From contig NC_064046.1 in assembly GCF_932526225.1 (NCBI RefSeq), positions 11,495,719 through 11,559,718 of the forward strand: a DNA stretch of 64,000 bases, read 5' to 3'. The translations under genes and the position numbers were made by a program. Under the pieces are notes generated by a model. It ran no database searches. It was not told where the DNA came from and saw only the letters and a program-made list of their open reading frames with translations. This stretch comes from Nematostella vectensis (Eukaryota > Cnidaria > Anthozoa > Actiniaria > Edwardsiidae). The stretch's first letter is position 1; each line of letters starts with the position of its first letter. Shown here piece after piece: positions 47,946-61,200 of this stretch.

Positions 47946-50900
47946 GCTATGAATTCTAAATACCATCGTAAGAGGTTTACTTGGTACCCCCCTGAATTTT
48001 GATAAAATTGTAACAAGCGCTTTAGAATGCGATCATCTAAAGAGAATCAAATCCCCCTTCCGTTTTTTAATTAACGGAACTCAGTTGACAAAAGGCAATC
48101 TTTCCTATATCCATTATCTCCAATGAATTGCTGATTGCGAACGTTATCTCCGCACCGGTTATATGATAAGCCTCCCCTCCCCCCCCTTTAGATATGTGGC
48201 TCTAGACAGCTCCCTCCTATCCCCCTCCCCGGATATTTGGAAAGGTCCCCCAAACCCCCATTCCATCTGAGATCAGATCCAATGTTGGCACCTTGATGAA
48301 ATCGATTGTTTTGTGTCCCCTTGATTGACATTTAACGCAGGCTTTACGTCCCAATTCCCACCCCACTCGAGATTGCAGCAGGAAGTCCATGCTTTATTCT
48401 AAGCGGTAAAATTAACTACGATTTAAAACGTGTAGAGATGAGGGAACAATAAATGCATGATAATGTTTTTTCTTCTAAGTGTTCTCGAGCTTGCTGCTCT
48501 CAAGATTCATTAGCGCCGCCTCTCACAGGAAGCTTATCGTTGATTTGAGTGCTGATCGAATTCACTGGTTGTATCCCTTTTACCGAACACCATCTGGTTC
48601 GAGTTCAACCTGATATTGGGTGCCACCGCTAACCACAAAAGTTTAATCGTTTTCTTTTGCCGTTTGAATCAAGCGATAACCTAGAGAAAGAAAAATAAAG
48701 TGTGATGTCCTTTTCAAGTTTTAACAGCATCATGTTTTTTTACATATTTACATATGGCTTGAATCAGACGCTTAATATTCGAGACTCGATAGATATTTTT
48801 ACAAGTTAAATCCTATTAGACGATTAAACGTTGGAAAGATGAGCACTAGTCACGCAGCGACGATGACAGCCAGTGTTTTTATATTTGTCAGAAGCACTAT
48901 ATTAAGGACATTTTATCTTACCTCTATACTATTATAGAATATTCTTATGCAGAGCCGTAATGGGAAATAGAGATTTACGATTTTATATGAATGGATAATA
49001 AGAGGGAAATAGAAAGGGGGAGGGGGGACATGATGCGGGGACTCCTGTACTCATTCTTATCCGTGTGTACTTCTTTAAAATGTGATCAGCGTGTAAAGAG
49101 AGAATAAAGGTGAGGAAAGAGCAAGCACTAGAATACTTAAGACTTATGAACAGGCTGATATTATTAACTGCGTCACCCAAGGTATATTAATTAGTCTATG
49201 TTTGATTACAATAGGTCAAAGTCAAGTATGGCCTTCGATTGGTCCTCCAGCAATAAGCGCGATGCTTGCATTCACTCGCAATTTTTTCAAGTGCTCGACT
49301 TTTCAGGGGCCGTCCACATTAACACGGATTCGTTTGGGTCCGTATAATTTTTGATACGTTTAGGCCTTCCGTCTACACTAACACGCGGGCTCCAGCGAAT
49401 CCGGATACTTTTGAAAACGCCGTCGAAAGTAAATCAAAATGAATCCGTATACTTTGGTCCGTAGTGTGGACGGTCGAATCCGTATCAAAATGAAAGCGAT
49501 GGCGCCATATCGCAGGCGCGCACCGCTTTGAGCATGCGCATATCATAAAAATGACTTTACCCCGTACCTTTCAGCGTTTTCAAACGTCTGAATCCGTGTT
49601 AGTGTGTGGACGGCTGTATCCAGGCGAACACGCTGCGAAAACGATAGTGTGGACGCGAATCAAGTGATGCGTTTTCGGTGAAACGAATCCGGATACTTTT
49701 GAATCCGTGTCAGTGTGGACGACCCCTCGTTTAAGGTTTGCGCGCTATTCTCTAGCAAAATTCAGTGGAGCAATTCTTCATTTGCACAGAATTCGCGCGC
49801 GCGAAAGTGTATATTGCTGTAGGCCTAAGGTCAAAGCTTTTTTTCGCTTGATGTTTAAATGGTCTACCAAGATAACCATAAATATTCAACTGAAATTACT
49901 CAGCCTTGCTCTTTCTCCATTCTAGTGGCGGCCTGTTTGAATAAAATCGTGGAGAAAGATTAAACTGTCCCTTTAACAATGTCCCAAATTATTTTGCTGA
50001 TGCAGGCCATTAGAAACCCCAAATGTGTTTGAATGGCAAGATTGTAGAATGTTGTTGGCCTTAATCTTAATTAAGGGGATAACGATTGCAATTCCCTCCC
50101 CGGGCACGAACACTCTTATCAAGAGGAGCATTGATCAGATTGCGTGCGACCATTATCGACCATATAAAGAAAGACTCAACATCTCGCCTCGTCTGAGATG
50201 AGATAACCCGCCCTGATGAGCATAACGGAACGAACGATTACGCGATTATCATTCGTGTGTTCCGCTTTTTGCGATATACCACTAGATACCAGACAAGGTT
50301 GATCGTTATAGACCATTAGTATAGGCATAGATAGATCTAAATAAGTAAAAATAATCAGATATAATGAGTCTTGAATCATCATCCTTAACAAAATATGTTA
50401 TATCAGAGTGGATGCCAGACAAAGTCAGGTGGTCCTATACGTCCTATAAAAACGAGAATAAAGAAATGACTTTGTATGACAGAGCATATATCTTTTATTC
50501 CGGGACAACAATAACTATGACATCACCAACAGGAATTCCCCAAGGTCCCATTCAAGGTCCCATTTTAGGTCCTCTATCGGAAGACTATCGGAAGACTTCC
50601 AGGAGATAAAAAGTATAAAAAAGTGCATGTATACCACATGGAAGCACTCTTCGTAGGCTTTCGTGCAACATTAGTCCTATTTCGTGACATTTTTTTCTTC
50701 GTCCATCCTCATGCGCCAACGGGCAGAACCGCAAAACGCAACCTGAAACGGTTCATTTATCAGGAGGAATTCCGGTATGAAGATCTCGGTCAGCGATTGT
50801 AAAATAAAAGCTTCTGATGACAGAAGCTATAACATAAAAACAAAACATCATTAGAGCAAGTACCAATTCGAAGCGAGCACTGAAAAACCGAACTCAATGT

Positions 50901-53900
50901 CATATACAGAATAACGTTTTTTATTTGTTTTGAATTAATAATGCTTGGCTTTGGAAACCCTCAAGTCTTTTGAGACTTCTGTATGAAACGCAACCTCAGT
51001 GTATATTAATTTGAGGTCATAAGGTCGGTTGGAATAGAAGAGCTTCTTTATATGGGCTCCTAATTAGCCGGCTACTCTGCAGCCAGAAAACGCGGACTGT
51101 TGATTTGAGCATGAAGGGATTTACGCTAAGTCGTCGTTGAGTGTGTTCGTCGAGTTGGTTGTATCTCGCAAGGTACGTTGCTCCTGCACGCGAAGAAATT
51201 CTTTCTTCTACGAATAAAGATTTTCTTCAAAGCATTCTTCCTAGTGTTCACATGGTAATAGTTATCATCGTTTTAGCAGTCTTCAGGCGAGAATCACTTT
51301 AGAATATCTTCTCGACAGCTAATGAAGCTTATTAGTGTACAAGGTTACGCCGTGGTTGATCGCGTTATGCTCTTAGTGCCATAGCTCTTTGCGGGCTACA
51401 CGAGAGAATCTAGTTATCCTAGATTCTAATTATCCTCGAGGCGAGCTTCGTGGCATGATGTTATGTGAAGAGGTTGCTACTCGAACCCAAAGAATTAAAT
51501 AGGGGAGTCAGGTCAAAAGCGTTAAAATAATAAACGATCATAATCATTTATAGATATTACAAACTTGCAACAATCACACATTCAACTATTTTCCGATGTC
51601 CTTTAATCTGATTTACCGTGCATTTATTCCCATATGACAATCAATGTAATTCTTTCTCATGATTTATAATAAGCTAAAATTTAGTGGAGAAACTTGCGCG
51701 AAAAACGTAAACGTTTCACCCAGCGCATTACTAACACAGGAGAAGCTTTCTGCTTTCCTCACACTCACTGCGGGCTATCTTTAAAACTGAGGTTTCTATA
51801 TCTTGTAAATTCCCTCTAACGACTCAGACATTCACAGACCTGATTCGAAATAACCGATAAATATACACATTACTTTCTACTTTGCCCATGGCAAACTATT
51901 CCGGACAGTTCTTATAAAATCCTAATGTCTCGGGAATGTCTGCAAGCATATCGCGATAGAAAAAGATGCACAGAATTCCGTCTGAAAATGTCACGCAAAA
52001 ACGTTACTATTCATTGTACCCCGTTGAGATTTTCTTTCTCGCGACAAAATTCCCGCCGTTCGTCCAATCCTCCTTGCAGCGAGCTGCGGCGCAATGTCAC
52101 GTGATCTTTGCTATTGCGGAATGCGTTGCGGCCTTGCCCGGATACAGTATGTAGGATTGGCAATTTTCTTTATCGTCCTCAAAGTAATTTGTGAACTATG
52201 GATATGAAACCGCATATTTGTTACATACTATGCTACGCTTTATAGCTGATTTTATATGTATATTGCTGTCAAATATGTCTTTGTCATTACCATCATTTCC
52301 AGCATGTTTCACTCTTTTATTTTTAGAACAATGGCATTTATTTGTAGAATACCACATTTGTTATTCGATCCCTGTAAGATATAATACAATCACTACCAAC
52401 ACCGCTAACATTAACCACTATTATTTTTCAGCACCATCGACACAAATGAAAACCACCATATTTTATACGTCATCCCACTCTTGTTTATCGTTCCATGATT
52501 TTAATCCCACCACCACTTTAATACCCCCTACTTCTTTTCTCCCAATTATTATCACAATCCACACTTCCTTTGATGTCATTTTAAATCTTCACCACATCCT
52601 TCATTCTGGTAAACCGCCATCAACAATCGGCATTGAACAAAAGCCACTTGTAAATGGCATTAGCGTACTCCTGCATGGTAATAGGGAAATACAGTGAAAT
52701 CTAGAGATACTCTCGTTAGCGAAAGTTCAGATTTATTTTTTCTCCCATCGATGATAAAAAACATGAGACATTTTCTCGTTATGACAATACACTATTTTTG
52801 GTCCTATTGACTGCATGTTGCACTGTATTGGCAAAACACCTTAGAGCAGATATTATTTAGATTAGATTATTTAGAGCAGACATGCTCTGTTCGTCAATTG
52901 TCCAACAGCACGCTACATCATAGCTCATCAAACATTACTATGTAATGTTGTGACTTTTGTAATGATATAACTTTTTTCCGCAACGCTGAGCAATAGGCCA
53001 TGCGAGTTTAATGAGAATTTAAAAAAAACATTTTAGGGGCTTTTAGGGATATCAAAGTGCAGAGAGTTGTCCATCACTCATTCGATGTGACGCGAGAAGA
53101 CAAGTGTCGTGATTGATGCTCAACGCATTGATGACTTCGATGCCTCTGGCATACTTTATCATAGCTACCATAGCGGTAAACTACATACAATGGATTTTTG
53201 CGGTGTTATAGTTCACTTCCTTTTTAGCAAGCTTAACATCCTTCTGTTTCTCTTTCCAGTGAATACCAAGCTTTTATTTGCGATCCTTTAAAGAGTGGTC
53301 CATCATTCTACATAGCTGACCTCTTAAAAATCTGCTGCAAAACAAAAACTGTCACCTTAAATAAAGTCAATCTTAAATCAAGATCAATCTTAAATTGCAA
53401 GTACAGCTATATTTCCATATGCTATCCATGATGAAGAAGTAATCATTTCTAAAGGATCTACATACACCCTTGCCCCTTCCCACCCCAAGTACCTTGTAAA
53501 AACACTAGTATCGTAGGTGAACCGGCAGAGACCGAAAACTTTGGATTGTCGGACAGGGAAAAATAATTACATTAAAAGCAAATGAAATGTCAAAATATAT
53601 GTCAAATTATTCCGATGCGAAAATAGCACTGATGCAGATACTGTTAATTGCTCGATGCAGTGTTCTTAGCTGTTGCCGTGGGGCTAGTCACAGGTACACT
53701 CCCGGAACAATATCCAAACGCTCAATACGAAATGTCATCACTAAAATAAAGAATATCATCGCTCTCGGGGGGTCTACAAAAAAAAGAGAAGCCGAAAAAC
53801 TACCCCCAATCCCATTCATAGGTATTAACTTGCGATACATGAGATTATTTATGCGGCCCTGGGTAACACGGTGCAGCACTTCGTGGAATTAGGCTTTTTT

Positions 53901-55263
53901 TTGGTACCGGCAAGAGCACTTGAACTCAGACCAACCGGTGGGAATTGTGGGTAACCGCTTTCCTTCCCTACGTCTTGGCTCAGAGCAGTTTATTTCTGCT
54001 CTCTCTGTTATTTTCTCTGTTATTTACTTATTTTCAACGCGGCTCTGGTCCTGTTAAAGCTTAAGGTTAGTCGAAATGCACCTCTTTAAATTACCTCTGC
54101 ACGTATTTAAATTATACAGGCTGTCTACTGTTTCAGTAATATTTGAGCTATTCAGGCAATTGAGTAATTTTTAATATATATAAGAAAAATATCATACCTA
54201 ACTTGAATTAATAACAAGGTGTATTAAGCTATATTGTTATCAATTCTGAATTATATCCTTAAAAACAAAATTACCTTTGCATCTTTCCCGGTGAGATTTA
54301 GAATAATCGATAACTGTTATCATCTTAGTGTGTCTTAGATAATCGCTTCAAACATTGTATCAACCTATCAGATGTTTCCATTGTCCGCCCCATTTGGTAA
54401 AGTTATCCCACATTTTGTTTATAACCCTTTTATAAAAAAAAAATTAAATAGCTTTGTTGCTGCATTGCTATCTAAAGAAAACTTTATTGGACGTAGTTGC
54501 TAGAAACCCCTCCAGTGAACTTCTCTGTTTTGTATCCAGAATGTTCCAGGGTCTCTTTTATTGCTTCGCTGATTTTTGCGCATTATGTCTAGACATGCAA
54601 TAAACTACAACACTTAAACAAATGAACCTCATTTCAAGAGTTAAATTATTATGGATTGATACCATATAAAGGGATCAGTAAGTCATTAGCAGCCCGGGGA
54701 GAGGGAAAGGAAGAAGTTTTCTAAACTTTGTAAACTCCGTGTGTCTAGCTTCCGGTCATTGCATACCCTTGTGGCATCTCGTTTGTTGTTCAAGGTAGCT
54801 ATGTCTTGTCATTATAATTAATGTTCCTTTGATATTTCCTGACCTGTTGTTTTAACTGCGCGATTTACCATTAGACTAATATTCCGTTTTGCCCAATGTA
54901 TTTTTTAATAGCTATGCTTTTAATTCATTGATATCTTTTGCACACAGTTTTGAGACTTAGAAAAGTTTAAGTGGCTTCGTCAGAGTGCGTTCGAAGGAAA
55001 TTGACGATCGTTTTAGTCTTCGGGGGTATTTTGTCGCCTCCCACATCGAGAGAGTGGAGCTTCCGTATGATTGTATAGCGACGCGCGCAAGCAAGAAACT
55101 TGCAGAAAGCAACTAACGCTTCTGTATCATCGCCCCAGGCAATACACTGAGCGCGTTGTGTAACATAATAAACATTGCATAGATGGAGTAACGCAATCCA
55201 ATTTACAATTCTTTTCACAGATTGGCTCGAGTACTGACACAAGAGCCCGCACGCCGCCGCGTG
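47946..55263. other. Region without a supported gene, upstream of the astacin gene
   Basis: Mostly unique AT-rich sequence. It contains the inverted-repeat element at 49314-49728, an 81-codon frame at 50364-50609 and a T-rich 168-codon frame at 52191-52697, neither with convincing coding character. The astacin promoter should lie just before 55264; no TATA box is obvious. Confidence 0.55.
49314..49728. mobile_element. About 415-bp hAT-like terminal-inverted-repeat element
   Basis: The left end CAGGGGCCGTCCACATTAAC and right end GTCAGTGTGGACGACCCCTCG are inverted copies; ACACGGATTCG/GAATCCGTGT continues inwards. CAGGGG-type ends suggest hAT. No transposase and no clear 8-bp duplication. Confidence 0.7.
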
Positions 55264-58200
55264 ATGTGTCAGCAGCTAGCCATATCTACGGTCTTTTGCA
55301 CTCTCGTGCTTTTTGCGACCGCAAGGCCTGATGGGCTCTTTTTGACTGTGGAAATGGAAGGTAAGATTTGAAGGAAAGGGTGTGAATATATTTCAGACGT
55401 TCTGTTGAAAAGTGTTGAAAATCGAATGCAGTCAAACATGAGTGCAACTTTCACAAATGTAACCGCTGTTGGGGTCGGCCTTGAAACGGAACCTAAAATT
55501 TAGACAGATAAAGACTATCTTTATTTCTACGTCTGTAAGATTTTTTTCATGTCTACGTCTGTAAGACTTTCTTCATGTCTGCGTCTTTAAGCCGTTCTTC
55601 ATGTCTACGTCTGAAAGACTATATTCATGTCTACGTCTGTAAGACTTTCTTCATGTCTACGTGTAACATTCTTCATATCTAAGTCTTTAAGACTTTCCTC
55701 ATCTCTACATCTAAAACTTTCTTTCCGTCTCGTAGAGGACCCACACGCCAGCCCTCACACCAGCCCATCGTCATGGCTGTACCAGGGCGATATCATGCTA
55801 TCACAAGACCAAGAGAGTCTGCTGGACTTACCGACAAAAGACAACGAGAAAACCACCTTTCCCCATCGCGCATACATGGCGAGTCGAGATGAGAAGCGCA
55901 TCTGGTACGATGGCGTCATACCCTACGTCATCGATTGTAGTTTGAGTGAGTTAATGAAAGTTTTCTTCAGTTTTTTTTACTAGTTTGTGGTATTGCGCGG
56001 TTGTGTGATATCCTGTGTGTTTGTGCTCTGACCTGGATGTGTGGTATACCTGTGTATTTGTACCTTGTCCAGGATGCGTGGTATACATTTGTAAGTGTAG
56101 TATACCTGTGTGTTTGTGCGTTGACCTGTACGTAAGGTATACCTGTGTGTTTGTGCCACAGGCAGCAAAATTGTGTATCTATGAATAAAATGACTCGCAA
56201 TGACTCACTTGTTGTGTTGTTTATTACTCGACCGCGTTTGAAGCCATTCGGCAGGGATTTCACAGGGTTACTGGAGTTCGAGGGCCAAACACTTCAACGG
56301 CCAACGGACTCAACTTCTAGGTCAATAATTTATATAGTGAAGGAGAAAACTTAGTAACCCTGTGAAATCATAAATACGTAATTTTAAATATTTTGAATTT
56401 TAACTGTTAAATTACTTATAATGAGCTTGGGATGCCTGTGTTTGTACTGGATGTGTGGTATACCCTTATGTCTGTGCCTTGACCCTGCTGTGTGATATAC
56501 CTGTGTATTTGTGCCCTACCCTAGATGTGTGGTATACCTGTGTGCTTATTTTTTAGAGAATATGCCGGGACTGTTAGAGGTCGTACGAGGAGCCATGAAA
56601 GAGTGGGAATCAAAGACCTGTGTGCGGTTTGTTGAGCGGGAGGGGGAAGATGACTACCTCACCATCTTCAGGGGTACTCAGTAAGACCAAATACTTTTAC
56701 CGTTTTATTCTCTTCAACTATCAAGTACTATCAAGTGATACTTGTCCGCCCAGAGGTTTTTGTTGGGGGAGGGTGTATTGGCTGTACTATCGAACATGTT
56801 TGCTACAGCTCATTTAATCTGAAAGGAGACAAACCGATTATACTAAATTTAAAAATCTGCTAATATCTCTTAGTAAGACTTTTCCCAACACATCTTATAA
56901 AGTTGTTTTGTAATTTTATGAACAAGCGGATTCGAAATTCATGTTTCAAGGCATTTTTTCTTATTGAAGCGTAAACCACCCTCTAAATTTCTACGTCTAT
57001 CAAATTCTAATAAGAAAATCTCCTACAGAAATGAAAGACCTACAATACACATCAAATCTAATAAAAAAAATTACTTATTTATTCCAGACTAACCCAGAAG
57101 GCACAATGGGTCGGGGGGCGCATAGGAGTGCCCATTACATAGAGGCCCCACATAACGCTTAACACATCTTACTGAATTTTCAATACTCATTTTAGTTGTT
57201 ACAGCACGGTCGGTCGAGCAAAGGGCAAGCGCATCATGTCTGTGGGGAATGGGTGCGAGTACCATCACGTGATGCTGCATGAGTTGGGTCACGTGATTGG
57301 CTTCTGGCACGAGCAAAGCAGGCCGGACAGGGACGAATATGTACGGGTGCTGTGGCATAACATCGCTAAAGGTACCAACAAGTAGGGACAAATATATGTG
57401 AGTAATTTGGCATTGTTTGTAAGGAAAACCGTGGCGGTAAGAGTAGAGAAAGTGGGGTTTACGTCGCACTTGTAAGTTGCTGTATCTGCCGCCATTTTGT
57501 CATCCTAACAAAACACCAAATGTGAGATTACGTCTGTTGCCATCGGCTGATAAGTAAGCTACTTCGATATTTTCAATATTGAATTTGATAAGTAGAGTAT
57601 AAAACTCTGTTTTTGCTGGTCACTTCGAGATTTCCTCGCGTGCAATTGTCCCCAATGTGCCCCAAACTTGCCCTTAATATTTCTGTATTGTTAAAAAAGC
57701 CATTACATTAAACAGACTACAGGCGTTTCACGCGAGTAAATGCTCACAAAATTCTGAGTGAAGCTGCACGCTCAGCCGAATGACCGAATTCTTCAGTGTT
57801 GCCCGCACTTGCATTATCTATAGTCGTTAATTACAACAAATAATTATTGGTCATCTAGGATGGGAGAATGCGTTCCTGAAGTTGAGTTGGGAGGCTGTTG
57901 ACACCATGCGCGTTCACTATGACTTCTCCAGTATCATGCATTATCCCTTCGATGCATTCTCGAGAAACAACAAGCGCACCTTACTCCCCCTGATCCCCGT
58001 CAAGGCCACGCCCTACACCAAACTGACGGATCGGGACGTTCTCAAGGTCAACCTTATGTACAAGTGTTCTAGTGAGTACACAAAGAAAACATATCAATAG
58101 TCTTTTTTCTAGTTCGCTCTTTCAATGCGATATCACGAAATTACATACCATTTTGGAAGTCCGCTTCAATTAATCCTTTTTTTTCGCCCTAGAATTGTGT

Positions 58201-61200
58201 AAGTCGAGAATTTCCACGAAACTTGCAGGAATTCGTGTTTACTACGATTTTGATGGCCGCCATTTTGAAACAGGCCCAGGCCCTAGCGTTTTTGGAACAT
58301 CACAGCTTTCCCGCGCGCACGCCCCAGGCTCTCTTAGACCATTTAGAAAAAAAGACTGCCATTGATCGATGTGTTAGCATGATTTTCCCTCTTCGGACTG
58401 AAATAAACTAACCATCAACCCCCTCTTACCAAATGCCTTCAGAATTGAGATCAGAATGTTATTGAATCAACTTATCTGCTGACCCGTAGCCTGATTCTTA
58501 GGACTGGGCAAGAAGGGCGAATTACCACAGTCAATGGTCAATGCTGATATTCGATAACTTGTTTCTTCAGGTGTCGGTCCACCAACGTCTCACTCTGACC
58601 AAGATGAGCCAATCGAAGTGCGGCACAGACACAAACGAGCTCTACAAGATTCTGCACGGGCCAAACGAGTGACTCGAGGTATCTCTCCCAGTCCCCGAAT
58701 GCTATATTTGAAAGAGCTGCCTTATTAGGACATTCCATGCCAGATTTGGAAGGGACTGCCTTATTAGGATATTTTCATTCCATATTTGGAAGGGACTGCC
58801 TTATTAGGATATTTTCATTCCATATTTGAAAGGGACTGCCGTATTAGGACCTTTTCATTCCATATTTGGAAAGGACTGCCTTATTAGGACCTTTTCATTC
58901 CATATTTGGAATTATTAATTATGAAACCCAACGCTTACCATGCGTTAATCCCTTTTTTTAATGAACTTCCTTTTTTTTTTTTTTTACACTTGTGCGGCAG
59001 CAATCTGTAGAGACAAACTGTACTCTTGCAAGCTCTGGGCGAAACAGGGTTTCTGTGAAATCCGGAAGGACTTCATGCCAACGGAATGCCCTAAAAGCTG
59101 CAAGATCTGTCAAGACAAGAACGAGAGGACGACAACATGTGAGTCAGTCGCTCTTCTGTCGTCCTTAGCGGCCATACAGCCATACAGGCAACAGAAAAAA
59201 GCACCCTTCTGCTTATCTACAATCCCAAAAGGGCCGTAACAAACTTTGGGGACACGCTACAAGGGACATTTAAAAAAACTGGAGTGCACAGCCACGCCCC
59301 TACTGGTCATTTCTTTATAATCATTGAAAAAAAAACCAGGGGGACGTGTCCTCCCCCCCCCCTTCTTCCCCACCCCGCCCCCCCTGGGCCTGACAGGCGT
59401 TGCGGCACTGGCATTCCCATCCCTGGCATTCTAAAGAATGGGCTAAATAAACCAAAGATGAAACTATGTTTTTGGATAGTTTTTTTCGTATCTTTGTTAT
59501 TTGGACGGAAATTGGATGTCCGGTATTAACATTAATAATCGTTAATAGGTAAATTAACAATCGTTGTAAGACAGGTGCATCAACTTATGCTTCTATTCTT
59601 CCTTTCTATAGATGAGTATGCAATAAGAGCTCCAAAAAACACGTTGTCAGTTGTAATAACCGACACTACGCCTGATGTGCATCATGGTAAAAAAATCAGA
59701 AACAACGAACGCAAAAAGCTTAGACGGAAAGCGAAAAAACGAGCTAAGATGGAGCTACAACAAATACGCAAGCACAGGGACACTTATTGTAAGGTACGCG
59801 CCAAATGTTGCACGCTCACGAAGCCAGACAGACGCATTCCGTTTGGGATCGGGCACCTGCACAAACCGCCGACGTGCGTGAGTTCTTGGGCACTTTTTGT
59901 AAGGTGCAAGAACACAGGAACGCTATATTGTAGGTGTGGAATAGGGGCACAAAATGGGGGCACACATTATTAGGTGTGTTAAATCCGCATTGTCACCAGT
60001 TTACTTCCGGTCGATTACGTAACACTTCCGATGAATCTTAACGGAAAACGCTTAAAATATTTTAAAATATTGAAAGCAGTGTGTTTATTGGAAGTTTCTT
60101 TGAGGATGTGATTGATAATTTAGAGCGGATGGACTGTTAAATAGCACGGATTCTAATAGATTCTTTTGTCTTTTAACGGTTGAGGTTTCCGTCGAACCTC
60201 TGGAAGTAAACTGGTGACAATGCGGCACAAGCACAAGGACGCTTATTTTAAGGTGCGCGAACAGAGCGTACTCATTTAGGTCAGCAATCAGAGAGGCACA
60301 TAATGTATAGTGCGCAATGGGGGCCTAGTGGGGCACATATTGTTTGAGGAACAAACACAGGGGGAATTGTTTTTTTTTATAATTTGTTCAAATTGAAATC
60401 CGTTTAATAGCCCCTTTAAAGCGTGCAATCGATCTGATCTTTGGCTAACATAATCACCAGTGCTTCTAGTTTGCAAATTCACAAGTAAAAATTAGATGTT
60501 AATAATCGGCGAGGCGCGACGCACGTGTAAATGAAATCGCGGTTTTAGGGGTTTGGTACAAAATCTAAAATACTGTAGTTGCAAACCACTCCATCTTGCG
60601 TATATGAGGTCAGTTGAACTTGATATATTATATGACAAGCGGACAACCGAATCGATTCCTTGGAAGTATCAAAAAAGGGGGGGGGGGCAATTTGTAACTT
60701 ACTCTTCAATACTTTAAACAAATCGATTCGGTTTTGAAGGGACTACTAAGCGGGTTTCAATTTGAACGATATTTTTTAAAACAATTACCCGCGAGAGGCC
60801 TTTATGTGCACAGACACAGGGGTGGTTATTGTAAGATGCGGAGACACAAGGGAAACTAATCAAAGGTCCTAACATAGTTAGTAAAGAGCAGTAGCTAAGA
60901 ATGATACGCACTATGTACTGAATAATAATGACAAGGTACTAAAATGGATGTTTGACAGGATAGCCAAAAGTCCTGTAAATACTGGGCATCTCGTGGATTC
61001 TGTAACACAAGGGCCGACTTTATGTTGAAGCACTGTCAAAAGAGCTGCAATACTTGCGAACAAGGTAAGGTGGGGGGAGGGGTGGGTTGGGTTGGAAAAG
61101 GGCATGCTCTTCATATCTCTTTGGTTCCTATCAATCAATGACTGTCGTTTTTCCTGTGGTAAAAATGCTCTTATTTGCAGATAAGCTAGAATGCTTCGAT

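Noticed and set aside
52191-52697. 168-codon plus-strand frame
   Set aside because: The composition follows T- and C-rich DNA (Thr, Ser, Phe, Ile runs); there is no domain and no promoter or poly(A) context.
53587-53892. 101-codon plus-strand frame with two Cys-containing segments
   Set aside because: No signal peptide, domain or splice sites; length is within chance for AT-rich DNA.
54967-55242. 91-codon minus-strand frame just upstream of the astacin gene
   Set aside because: Begins with TTG, has no recognisable domain and overlaps the likely astacin promoter.
59794-59877. Longer version of astacin exon 8 ending at TGC/GTGAGT
   Set aside because: In phase and with a good donor, but it gives C-x5-C in ShKT 2; the donor at 59793 gives the C-x6-C spacing of the other domains. 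An alternative isoform remains possible.
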